Of a stretch of DNA of 64,000 bases, positions 40,513-47,895 are shown piece after piece. The notes beneath the pieces are model-generated. The model was not told the origin of the DNA. It saw only the letters and a program-made list of their open reading frames with translations, and did not search any database. Position 1 is the first letter of the stretch. Each line of letters starts with the position of its first letter. The position numbers and the translations under genes were made by a program. The DNA lies in assembly GCF_002234575.2 (NCBI RefSeq), contig NZ_CP022464.2:6138001-6202000 (forward strand). The letters are read 5' to 3'. The stretch comes from Enterocloster bolteae (lineage in GTDB: Bacteria; Bacillota; Clostridia; Lachnospirales; Lachnospiraceae).

Positions 40513-42165
40513 TTACTTTGAAAGCCATACGTTAATATCGGTTGTACAGATCTTTACCTTGCCGTCAGCCCTCTGGACCAGTCCCTGGACATTGGGCGTC
40601 ACACCCCACTCCACATTCTCATTGGCATAGAATATACCGGGCATATCTTTCACGATCAGGGCTAACGCCTTCTTGTACAGGTCTGCGCGCTCATTCTGGT
40701 CTGTTGTCAGCAGGGCGTTCTCCAGGCATTTATCAACCTCAGGATTATTGTAACCCTGGCCGTTGCCCAGGGAACCGATTTCTCCGCTGTAGAACAGCTT
40801 GTTTAAGAAGAAGTAGGGATCCGGATACCATGTCCATGACATACCAAACACATCTGCCTGTCCGGAAGCGCCAATCTCGCTGAAGGTTCCCCACTCACTG
40901 GTATTAATGTTTACATTCACGTTCAGGTTCTGCTGCAGGTATGCCTGGAACAGGGTTGCCATCTTAACCCTGGTAGGCGTATTGGAAATATACAGGTTCA
41001 AATCAAATCCGTCCGGATAACCTGCCTCTGCCAGAAGCGCCTTGGCTGCTTCCGGATCATAGGTTGGAACCTCTGCCTTTACAGCCTCGTCGTATCCCCA
41101 GGAGCCCGGAGGCAGCGGAAGGGATGCAGGCACAGCCTCGCCATACTGGTACACGCCGCCTGTCAGTTCCTCCACGTTTACAGCCTTGATCAGGGCTTCG
41201 CGGACCTTCGGATCCTTGGTAGGCCCATTTACCATGTTAAAGTACAGGTAGGATACATGAAGCCCCGGCATCTCCAAAAGCTTGACGGTGTCATCATCCC
41301 TTGCCACCTGCACGGCCTCTCCCGTAAGGCTGGTAGCCACATTGACCTCTCCGGTCCTCAGGGCATTCACTGCCTGGTTTCCGTCGCTGACAGGACGGAA
41401 TACCACCCCGTCCAGGTGAGGCTTCTGTGCCCAGTACTTTTCATTTCTCACCAGGGTGGCCTGCTGGTCCAGCTTGAATTCCTTCAGCGCAAATGGACCG
41501 CTTCCTACCAGATGGGTTCCGAAATCATCTCCCCATCCCTCCACTTCCTCTTTGGGGACAATTACATTGCCCGCATCGGTAAGGGCAGTAAGGAAAACCG
41601 CGTTGGGATTTTCCAGGACACATTTCACTTCCGTATCGCTTATCACTTCACAGTGATCCAACATGTCCAGCCTGTTCATAGCAGACAGCTCATGAGAACG
41701 CTCCAGGGAATACTTGATATCCTCTGCCGTTACCTGCCTGCCGTCCTGATACTGTCCCGGCTGGAAATACACATCATCCCTCAGCTTGAAGGTATACTCT
41801 TTTCCATCATCGCTGACCTCCCAGGAAGCCGCGATAGAGGGCATGATCTCAGTCAGGCTGCTGTTATACTCCACCAGTGTGTCACATACGCTTCCGATAA
41901 TCTGTGATTCATATGTACCTGTATATTTCACAGGATCCAGATTTTTAGGCGATGAGGAAAGTGATATTGTCAGTACCCCGCCGTCCACCGGCTCACCGGC
42001 ATCAGCGGTCTGTGTCTCCCCGCTGGCCCCCGCTTCCGCTGCCGTGGTCCCTGCGGGCGCGCTGCTGCCTGCATTTTCTGTGCCGCCCCCCGAACTTTTG
42101 CCGCACGCTGCCATGGATACGGCCATTGCCACTGCCATCAGGCTTACCATCCATCTTTTTTTCAT
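40513..42165 (-). CDS. Peptide-type ABC transporter solute-binding lipoprotein
   Basis: Extracytoplasmic binding protein of family 5 (SBP_bac_5), 550 residues. The lipoprotein signal ends in SMAAC (Cys about 21), followed by a Ser/Ala/Thr/Glu linker to about residue 60 and the large two-lobe domain. Family landmarks include LTISLSSSPKNLDPVKYTGTYES (quoted in part: SSPKNLDPV), YTFKLRDDVYFQPG, and the central region DPKVREALIKAVNVEEL. Such proteins bind peptides, opines, nickel chelates or other amides; the ligand is not readable. It is first of the transporter genes, with the ATG after AGGAG. A terminator separates it from the M20D gene upstream, so it needs its own promoter, which I could not locate with confidence. 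Confidence 0.94.
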   Translation of the reverse strand: MKKRWMVSLMAVAMAVSMAACGKSSGGGTENAGSSAPAGTTAAEAGASGETQTADAGEPVDGGVLTISLSSSPKNLDPVKYTGTYESQIIGSVCDTLVEYNSSLTEIMPSIAASWEVSDDGKEYTFKLRDDVYFQPGQYQDGRQVTAEDIKYSLERSHELSAMNRLDMLDHCEVISDTEVKCVLENPNAVFLTALTDAGNVIVPKEEVEGWGDDFGTHLVGSGPFALKEFKLDQQATLVRNEKYWAQKPHLDGVVFRPVSDGNQAVNALRTGEVNVATSLTGEAVQVARDDDTVKLLEMPGLHVSYLYFNMVNGPTKDPKVREALIKAVNVEELTGGVYQYGEAVPASLPLPPGSWGYDEAVKAEVPTYDPEAAKALLAEAGYPDGFDLNLYISNTPTRVKMATLFQAYLQQNLNVNVNINTSEWGTFSEIGASGQADVFGMSWTWYPDPYFFLNKLFYSGEIGSLGNGQGYNNPEVDKCLENALLTTDQNERADLYKKALALIVKDMPGIFYANENVEWGVTPNVQGLVQRADGKVKICTTDINVWLSK

Positions 42166-42225
42166 AAGTTATTACTCCTCTCTTTTTTTGTTTTTGCTAC
42201 CCTTTTGTAAAATTTTATAAAAAAA

Positions 42226-42265
42226 ACGATAGTCAAAGCAAAACATAGTCCCCTTTAACTATCGT
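42226..42265 (-). terminator. Terminator between the M20D gene at 42275 and the transporter
   Basis: ACGATAGT / ACTATCGT arms (42226-42233 and 42258-42265), followed on the minus strand by eight T residues. The loop contains an extra ACTAT, so an alternative pairing is possible, which leaves room for attenuation rather than a simple stop. Confidence 0.75.
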
Positions 42266-42274
42266 TTTATATCT

Positions 42275-43471
42275 TCAATTCGGATGATTATTTAACCAGC
42301 ATATGGCAACCTCTGCATAGATGGCCGACATTACCGGTATCATGTCCTCGCTGAATGTGACTTTGGGATTGTGCACCCCGTAAGGATATCCTTCCTCCTG
42401 CGAACCGGTTCCGACCCAGAAAAGCACACTGGGCACAAGCTGTGACAGTACCGAAAAGTCCTCCGAACCAGTCATCCTTGGCAGTTCATAACAGGTTCCC
42501 GGTCCCAGCAGGCGGTCAATATATCCCGCTGCCTCTTCCAGAAGCTCCTGGTCATTTACCATGGGCGGGACACCGGAATAGAGATATTCCACCCGGGCAG
42601 ATGCCCCAAAAGCGGATGCCACTGTTGACGATATTTCCTCCAGACGTCTCCTGGCATATTCCCGCACCTTCTGGTTCCTGGTGCGGATGGTGCCGCGCAT
42701 AACTGCCGTATCGGAAAATACATTGGCTGCGGCTCCTGAATGGAATTCGCAGATTGTCAGTACCAGCATTTCATCGGGATGGGTTTCCCGGCTGTTTAAG
42801 GCCTGCAGGGCCATATGGATATGTACGGCTGCGTTGATAGGGTCAATACAGCTGTCCGGAACAGCCCCATGTCCGCCCTCCCCGTGTATGGTGATTGTGA
42901 ACACATCACTGGACGCACAAGCCGCTCCGGTACTGTATCCCACACTGCCCATACTGTGATGGACCACATGCAGGGCCATGGCGCCGTCCACGGAAGGATT
43001 TTCAAGAACGCCTGCCTCAACCATGTCGGCAGCTCCGCCCACATCTTCCTCGCAGGGCTGGAACATCAGCTTGACCCTTCCTCTCAGCTCGCCTTCCCGC
43101 TCTTTTAATATCCTGGCAGCTCCCAGAAGGGCACTGGTATGAATGTCATGACCGCAGGCATGCATACAGCCGTTATTGGAGGCAAACGTGAGACCGGTCA
43201 ATTCCTCAAAGGGAAGGGCGTCCATATCAGCTCTCAGAAGAAATGTTTTCCCGCCCGCTTCAGCGTTACCAAGAACCGCGCTGATTCCCGCTTTTCCTAC
43301 TTTCTTGAATTCAATTCCATATGCCTTTAATTTCTCTGCCACAAGGGCAGTTGTTTCCGGAAGGTCAAATCCAATTTCAGGGTTTTGATGAATTTTCCTT
43401 CGTATGGAGATCAGCTCATCGCTTAATTCTCCGGCCCTTGTAAGGGTATACCTGTTATCCATGATATTCAT
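42275..43471 (-). CDS. M20D amidohydrolase (hippurate/IAA-amino acid hydrolase type)
   Basis: Cytoplasmic N-acyl-amino-acid amidohydrolase of 398 residues. It shows the M20D sequence pattern: RRKIHQNPEIGF, LRADMDALP, the Cys metal motif CMHACGHDIH, QPCEEDVGGA and MTGSEDFSVL. The lid domain has GEGGHGAVP. Length is normal. The ATG at 43471 has only a weak GGATGAGGA upstream. Its promoter and two ATGCAT palindromes lie directly upstream. It is distinct in sequence from the other M20D gene at 37367, so the cluster carries two M20D and one ArgE-type enzyme. Confidence 0.93.
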   Translation of the reverse strand: MNIMDNRYTLTRAGELSDELISIRRKIHQNPEIGFDLPETTALVAEKLKAYGIEFKKVGKAGISAVLGNAEAGGKTFLLRADMDALPFEELTGLTFASNNGCMHACGHDIHTSALLGAARILKEREGELRGRVKLMFQPCEEDVGGAADMVEAGVLENPSVDGAMALHVVHHSMGSVGYSTGAACASSDVFTITIHGEGGHGAVPDSCIDPINAAVHIHMALQALNSRETHPDEMLVLTICEFHSGAAANVFSDTAVMRGTIRTRNQKVREYARRRLEEISSTVASAFGASARVEYLYSGVPPMVNDQELLEEAAGYIDRLLGPGTCYELPRMTGSEDFSVLSQLVPSVLFWVGTGSQEEGYPYGVHNPKVTFSEDMIPVMSAIYAEVAICWLNNHPN

Positions 43472-43508
43472 GTGTCCTCATCCAGAATCTAAATTATTTA
43501 TTTTAATC

Positions 43509-43537
43509 ATCATATCAAAACTGCACTATCCTTACAA
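43509..43537 (-). promoter_or_regulatory. Promoter for the M20D gene at 42275
   Basis: Minus-strand TTGTAA (43532-43537), 17-base spacer, TATGAT (43509-43514). The likely start is near 43502. The nearest palindrome ends five bases upstream of the -35. Confidence 0.6.
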
Positions 43538-43541
43538 TTGC

Positions 43542-43582
43542 ATCATGCATGATATTTAAGTTTTTTAATATGCATTATGCAT
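43542..43582. promoter_or_regulatory. ATGCAT palindromes, candidate activator site
   Basis: A perfect 12-bp palindrome ATCATGCATGAT at 43542-43553 and a second imperfect one with ATGCAT twice (43570-43575 and 43577-43582), inside AATATGCAT-T-ATGCATTATT. Centres are about 45 and 74 bases upstream of the presumed start, a spacing of nearly three helical turns and typical of an activator. The PucR-type protein at 31458 is a candidate binder. Confidence 0.5.
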
Positions 43583-43676
43583 TATTCTTTCTGTTTTTGT
43601 CGTCTTTGTATACACTTATGTCCTTGGTGTGCATACATTTTTGCCTTTTTGCCTTTTCTCAGCTCACAGTCCGGTC

Positions 43677-44351
43677 TCAGATATCTGACAATTCCGATAT
43701 CACCCGGGCCGCCATGGTGCGGGAAAGGACCACTGTCTTCCCTGTTTTTTCTGCAACCTCCCGCTTCATGGCAAAGGAATATCCGATGCAGTCCATGACA
43801 ACCAGAGGCCCCTGAAGTGCGCTGATCTTTCTGCATGCCTGTTCTATTTCCTCCCATCCCCCGTACGGGGAAGCCGCCACCGTCACCACGTCGTTTACAT
43901 ATTTCCTCCATTTTTCCTGGGACTGTTGTACCTGTCTCTGGGTGGGTGTCACCACAATCAGCTGTCTGTCCCCGCAGAGAACAGGAATCAGCCGGCTTAT
44001 AAGGTCGCAGGGGAATATAAGAGGAACCCGGGATTTGAATTTATAGTCAAACTCACCCGTACAAAAGAACAGAATCATCTTGACTCCCTCTGCCTCCAGC
44101 TGTTCGATACACTCCTGGATACGAGGCAGGATCTTCTGCTCGGAAAACGAAACCTGGCTGCCGTCCCGCATCCGGGAGACCAGGACATACTCCCCCGCAT
44201 CCGGGGCCAGTTTGTCTATATCCTCCACCGTCAGGCCATCCAAAGCCCCCCGTTCCAGAATTTCAACCTTCCCCTGGAATATCCCCATAATGTCATCTGT
44301 CACGTCTGTCCTTGGAGACTGCCCCACTGTAATTGCGCCTAATTTAAACAT
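43677..44351 (-). CDS. AroM family protein
   Basis: Cytoplasmic protein of 224 residues that I recognise as AroM family; E. coli AroM has no firmly established activity. It opens with LGAITVGQSPRTDVTDDI, characteristic of the family. Other conserved-looking parts are ILERGALDGL, VLVSRMRDGS, ILFFCTGEF with a central Cys, LIVVTPTQRQ and LVVMDCIGYS with a second Cys. The repeated Cys-Thr-Gly/Cys-Ile-Gly pattern and fold-like symmetry recall Asp/Glu/hydantoin racemase-type proteins, which would fit a role in processing amides; this is inference. The ATG at 44351 follows AAAGGAGAA by six bases and is preferred to an upstream start at 44414, which lies in the promoter. Confidence 0.85.
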   Translation of the reverse strand: MFKLGAITVGQSPRTDVTDDIMGIFQGKVEILERGALDGLTVEDIDKLAPDAGEYVLVSRMRDGSQVSFSEQKILPRIQECIEQLEAEGVKMILFFCTGEFDYKFKSRVPLIFPCDLISRLIPVLCGDRQLIVVTPTQRQVQQSQEKWRKYVNDVVTVAASPYGGWEEIEQACRKISALQGPLVVMDCIGYSFAMKREVAEKTGKTVVLSRTMAARVISELSDI

Positions 44352-44385
44352 CTCTTTTCTCCTTTCCGACTGCTGTATAATGTTG

Positions 44386-44414
44386 ATTCTAAAAGTATAG
44401 CATACTACTGTCAA
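44386..44414 (-). promoter_or_regulatory. Promoter for aroM-like gene
   Basis: Minus-strand perfect TTGACA (44409-44414), 17-base spacer, TAGAAT (44386-44391). The leader would be about 28 bases. Confidence 0.65.
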
Positions 44415-44489
44415 ATAAAATATACGGCCTGAAAATGGTACTTACAAAATAACCACCTGTTCCTGAGGCCATAAGCCCGGCATTGAAAA

Positions 44490-44530
44490 AAAGGCATCCC
44501 TGCCATGTTGTCATGGTCCTGGATGCCTTT
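44490..44530. terminator. Bidirectional terminator after the amino-acid ABC operon
   Basis: AAAGGCATCC / GGATGCCTTT arms (44490-44499 and 44521-44530) with an inner CCATG...CATGG helix. It is T-rich after the stem on the minus strand and followed by TTTTATC on the plus strand. Confidence 0.9.
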
Positions 44531-44566
44531 TATCATATCTGGCTGAGTATACCATTTTGTTTAAAA

Positions 44567-45331
44567 CTAATTCAGCAAAGCCCCATACCGCCCCAAAAAG
44601 CTCTGGGTCCTCTCATTATCCGAAGCAAATACCTGCTCCGGGGTGCCCTCCTCCACAATGACACCGCCCGCCATGAATACCACGCGGTCCGATATATCCC
44701 TTGCAAAGGCCATCTCATGAGTGACAATCACCATGGCGATGTCAAGGTCTGCCAGGGACTTAATCACCTTGAGAACCTCACCGGTGAGCTCCGGGTCCAG
44801 GGCTGAGGTGGGTTCGTCAAAAAACAGTATCTTGGGATTCAGCGCCAATGCCCTGGCAATGGCCACGCGCTGGCACTGGCCGCCGGACAGCTGGCACGGA
44901 TACGCATTTTCCTTGTCCTCCAGCCCCATCTTTTTAAGCAGTGCCCTGGCTTCCTCATAGACCTGCGCCTTATCCCTTTTCTGCACATGGATGGGAGCAT
45001 CCGTGATGTTCTTCATAACAGAGTAATGGGGGAACAGGTTGAAATTCTGGAACACCAGGCCGTACTGGCTCTGGATTTCCTTTAAATCCTTTTTTGAGGC
45101 GTACACAGCCCTTCCGTCCTCTGTCCAGGCCGCCCGCTTTCCCAGGTATATCACTTCCCCGCTGTCCATGGTCTCCAGCATGGTGGCGCACCGCAGCAGG
45201 GTGGATTTTCCCGAACCCGAAGGACCGATGACAGAAACGATTTCCCCCTCCTCCACACTGAGGGATATATCCTTTATGACGCCCAGGCCGTCAAATGACT
45301 TTTCCACATGATTTAATTCCAGCAGCTTCAT
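44567..45331 (-). CDS. Amino-acid ABC transporter ATPase (GlnQ/HisP type)
   Basis: ATP-binding subunit of a polar amino-acid importer, 254 residues. Walker A is GPSGSGKST, the signature LSGGQCQRVAIARAL, Walker B ILFFDEPTSALDPEL and the switch His in IVTHEM. The family's usual loop before the Q-loop is slightly long here (around GKRAAWTEDGRAVYASKKDL, quoted in part as AAWTEDGRA). The ATG at 45331 lies ten bases after AGGAGG; a TTG start nine bases upstream is too close to the binding site. It is last in the operon binding protein-permease-ATPase and is followed by a clear terminator. Confidence 0.94.
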   Translation of the reverse strand: MKLLELNHVEKSFDGLGVIKDISLSVEEGEIVSVIGPSGSGKSTLLRCATMLETMDSGEVIYLGKRAAWTEDGRAVYASKKDLKEIQSQYGLVFQNFNLFPHYSVMKNITDAPIHVQKRDKAQVYEEARALLKKMGLEDKENAYPCQLSGGQCQRVAIARALALNPKILFFDEPTSALDPELTGEVLKVIKSLADLDIAMVIVTHEMAFARDISDRVVFMAGGVIVEEGTPEQVFASDNERTQSFLGRYGALLN

Positions 45332-45351
45332 AATCCACAATCCTCCTGTTC

Positions 45352-46011
45352 CTAACGGTAATAATCCATCTTCTTCTCAACCCACTCCATTCCAACTGCC
45401 ACTACCAGGTTGAAAATGTAGTAGAACAGACCGGCCGCCACAAAGGGAATCATATTGGTCTGGGACGCCGCAAGGGCCTTGGCTATGGAAAACATCTCCG
45501 CCACGCTGAGGGTAAAGGCCAGGGAGGTGTCCTTGACCAGGGTGATGACCTCGTTGGTCACAGACGGAAGAATCCGTTTGATGACCTGGGGCAGTATGAT
45601 TTTGAAGAAGGTCTGGAACCGGCTGTAGCCCAGAATCTGAGCCGCCTCGTACTGGCCCACAGGCATGGACTGGATGCCGCTTCTGTAGATTTCAGCAAAA
45701 TAGGCAGCATAATTGATCACAAATCCAATGAAGGTGGCCCACAGCCGGTAGCCGCTGCCCACCTTGATGCGGAACAGGTAATAGGGTCCGAAATACACCA
45801 CCATAAGCTGCAGCATCAGGGGCGTGCCTCTCATGATGGATATGTATACCTTGACAACGGCCTGGAGCAGCCGGTTTTTGGACATACGACCAAAGGCCAC
45901 CAAAAGGCCCAGAGGGAGGGAAAAGATAAGCGTCACCAGGAATATCTGGATACTGGTTCCCATACCTCCTGCCAACTGAATCAACATCTGCTGGATTGTC
46001 ATTTTACCCAT
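45352..46011 (-). CDS. Amino-acid ABC transporter permease (HisM type)
   Basis: Membrane permease of 219 residues with the polar amino-acid permease pattern: an N-terminal helix, YISIMRGTPLMLQLMVVYFGPYYL (quoted in part: MRGTPLMLQL), the EAA loop near GQYEAAQILGYSRFQTFFKIILPQ, and KDTSLAFTLSVAEM. It has about five helices and functions as a homodimer or with a partner; no second permease gene is present. It lies 20 bases upstream of the ATPase gene. The ribosome binding site is weak (TAAGAAG). Confidence 0.93.
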   Translation of the reverse strand: MGKMTIQQMLIQLAGGMGTSIQIFLVTLIFSLPLGLLVAFGRMSKNRLLQAVVKVYISIMRGTPLMLQLMVVYFGPYYLFRIKVGSGYRLWATFIGFVINYAAYFAEIYRSGIQSMPVGQYEAAQILGYSRFQTFFKIILPQVIKRILPSVTNEVITLVKDTSLAFTLSVAEMFSIAKALAASQTNMIPFVAAGLFYYIFNLVVAVGMEWVEKKMDYYR

Positions 46012-46045
46012 AACTTCTTACCTGCCTTTAACATTTATGCCGTAT

Positions 46046-46112
46046 AAAGCCGCTGTTAAACAAGCTGCCGCCGGATTATCCGGCAGGACAGCAGGTCCAG
46101 ACAGCGGCCTTT
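46046..46112 (-). terminator. Intercistronic hairpin between amino-acid binding protein and permease
   Basis: Outer arms AAAGCCGCTGT (46046-46056) and ACAGCGGCCTTT (46101-46112) enclose an inner helix CCGGAT / ATCCGG with GCTGCC / GGACAGC flanks. A long stem without a clean U run, in the same position as the hairpins after the TRAP and Opp binding-protein genes. Confidence 0.65.
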
Positions 46113-46113
46113 A

Positions 46114-47025
46114 TTACTTGCCAATCGTAGTTACGTCCTCGCCAAACCACTTCTCGGATACGGACTTAAGCGTGCCATCCGCAGCCATCTCTTCCAGGGT
46201 GGCCTGTACCTTGTCGCGAAGCTCCGTGTTGCCCTTCTTGAATCCAACTCCGTACTCCTCTGCGGACAGGCTGTCCTCCAGGATAATGAAGTCAGCGTTT
46301 CTCTGCTGAATCTGATATCCGGCCACGATTACGTCCATGGCAATGGCGTCCACCGCGCCCTGCTCCAAATCCATGAAAGCCGAGTTATAATCAGCCGTGG
46401 TAAGCAGCTGCTTGAAGGTAGCCGTCAGGTCCGGGACCTCCTTTAACGCTGCCTCTGCAGAGGAATCCACCTGGCACTCCACAATCTTGCCTGCCAGGTC
46501 TGCCTGGCTGGCTATACCGGAATCCTTAGCCACAACAAATACCTGGGTGTTGGCCATGTACGGCTCTGACCATGTATAGTCGTCCTCACGCCCTGTCATG
46601 GTAAATCCGTTCCAGATACAGTCGATATTGCCTGCCTCCAGCTCCATGTCCTTGGAATCCCAGGCAATGGGCTGTGCCGTATATTCCAGTCCCAGACGCT
46701 CTGCCACTTCCTTGGCCAGCTCCAGGTCAAATCCTGTATATTCACCGTTGTCCCCCATGAATCCCATGGGCGGGAAATCCTGGTCAAATCCTACTATCAA
46801 TGTTCCTCCGGCGCTTTCTGAAACAGCCTCTGACGCGGCTTCGCTCTCTGCTTTTGTCTCCTCCTGCGCGGTGGTATCCTCAGCCTTGGCAGAAGTGTCT
46901 GCTGCTGTCTGCTCTGTTTCTGCCTTTGTCTCTGCCTCTGTGGCTGCTTCCTTTGAACCGCCGCATCCTGCCAGGGATAATGCCATCACAGATGCAAGGG
47001 CCAGGCTAAAAAGTCTCTTTTTCAT
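46114..47025 (-). CDS. Amino-acid ABC transporter substrate-binding lipoprotein
   Basis: Extracytoplasmic binding protein of family 3 (SBP_bac_3), 303 residues. The lipoprotein signal ends in LAGC (Cys about 21), then an Ala/Glu/Thr linker to about residue 75. The binding domain begins LIVGFDQDFPPMGF and includes GFDLELAKEVAERLG, IDCIWNGFTMTGRED with the usual Thr-Arg ligand contact, and a C-terminal KWFGED segment. The ATG at 47025 follows GAGGAGGA. An upstream start at 47088 would destroy the signal peptide and is rejected. It leads the three-gene operon. The substrate is probably a polar amino acid or cystine. Confidence 0.94.
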   Translation of the reverse strand: MKKRLFSLALASVMALSLAGCGGSKEAATEAETKAETEQTAADTSAKAEDTTAQEETKAESEAASEAVSESAGGTLIVGFDQDFPPMGFMGDNGEYTGFDLELAKEVAERLGLEYTAQPIAWDSKDMELEAGNIDCIWNGFTMTGREDDYTWSEPYMANTQVFVVAKDSGIASQADLAGKIVECQVDSSAEAALKEVPDLTATFKQLLTTADYNSAFMDLEQGAVDAIAMDVIVAGYQIQQRNADFIILEDSLSAEEYGVGFKKGNTELRDKVQATLEEMAADGTLKSVSEKWFGEDVTTIGK

Positions 47026-47094
47026 AATAAACGTCCTCCTCTTATTCCGCTGTTTCAAGTCCAGCGGCTCCTCACGGTCTTTTGACACGCTATC

Positions 47095-47123
47095 ATATTA
47101 GCACACTAAAGCGTTTGTGTAAA
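47095..47123 (-). promoter_or_regulatory. Promoter candidate for the amino-acid ABC operon
   Basis: Minus-strand TTTACA (47118-47123), 17-base spacer, TAATAT (47095-47100). A nearby TATGAT offers an alternative -10 with longer spacing. Confidence 0.45.
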
Positions 47124-47181
47124 GGACATTTTATATGGCAAAACTGACAAAGATCCGCGCCGCTGTCCCCCTCCCCAAAAT

Positions 47182-47895
47182 TCAGGGCAGAACAGGAGCC
47201 TGCAAAAGATTCATAAGCTCCTTATGGCTCCCCACTTCATAATCCGCCCGTATGCCCTCAGGCAGCGTCTGTCCGCCGGGGTTATACCAGCACGTATACG
47301 TGCCTGCGGCCATTCCGCCTTTGATATCGGACGCAGGTGAATCACCAATGAGCAGCATACGCCGCGGATTGGCATCCGGTATCCTGGAAAAGCAGTAATC
47401 AAAATATTCCTTCTGCGGTTTCTGGCTCCCCGCGTCCTCGGACACAAAAATATCCTTCATAAAGCCGTCCAGGCCGGAGGCAGCCAGCCGCTTGTACTGG
47501 GTGGACGATGTCCCGTTGGTAACCACATATAAATCATACCTGTCCTTCAGATAGGCGCACAGCTCCAGGGCCCCGTCAATCAAAAATGCGGACGCGTCCA
47601 GCTGCCTGCGGTACAGTTCCTCCGCCTCACGGCCGTCCACCGCCCTGCCCAGACGGCCAAAAAACGTCTCAAACCTCTGCCGTACCAAATCTTCCTTGGT
47701 CACTTCTCCCCGCTCAAAGGCGGACCAGAATCCCTCATTGATTTCATGGTACAGCAAAAGCCGTTCCTCTGTGGGCTCAAATCCATACTGCTCAAGGACC
47801 ACCTTCATGCCCTGCTTCTCAGACATGCCAAAATCCAAAAGCGTTCCGTCCACATCCAGAAGAATCACATCAAACTTCCGTTCCCTGATCTCCAT
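47182..47895 (-). CDS. HAD phosphatase, YjjG-like nucleotidase
   Basis: Cytoplasmic HAD hydrolase of 237 residues, closest in pattern to YjjG, a house-cleaning pyrimidine nucleotidase. Motif I is LLDVDGTL (D14, D16), a helical cap with EINEGFWSAFERGEV follows, motif II is VTNGTS, motif III a Lys in SQKPQKEYF, and motif IV LLIGDSPASDI. The ATG at 47895 follows AGGAAGG by seven bases; it lies 26 bases inside the end of the dihydroorotase gene. The pairing with a pyrimidine biosynthesis gene agrees with a nucleotidase role. Substrate specificity is inference. Confidence 0.9.
   Translation of the reverse strand: MEIRERKFDVILLDVDGTLLDFGMSEKQGMKVVLEQYGFEPTEERLLLYHEINEGFWSAFERGEVTKEDLVRQRFETFFGRLGRAVDGREAEELYRRQLDASAFLIDGALELCAYLKDRYDLYVVTNGTSSTQYKRLAASGLDGFMKDIFVSEDAGSQKPQKEYFDYCFSRIPDANPRRMLLIGDSPASDIKGGMAAGTYTCWYNPGGQTLPEGIRADYEVGSHKELMNLLQAPVLP

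Noticed and set aside
47870..47895. Possible frameshift fusion of pyrC and the YjjG-like gene because they overlap by 26 bp
   Set aside because: Both proteins have complete, normal ends, and the HAD gene has its own AGGAAGG site, so a simple overlap explains it.
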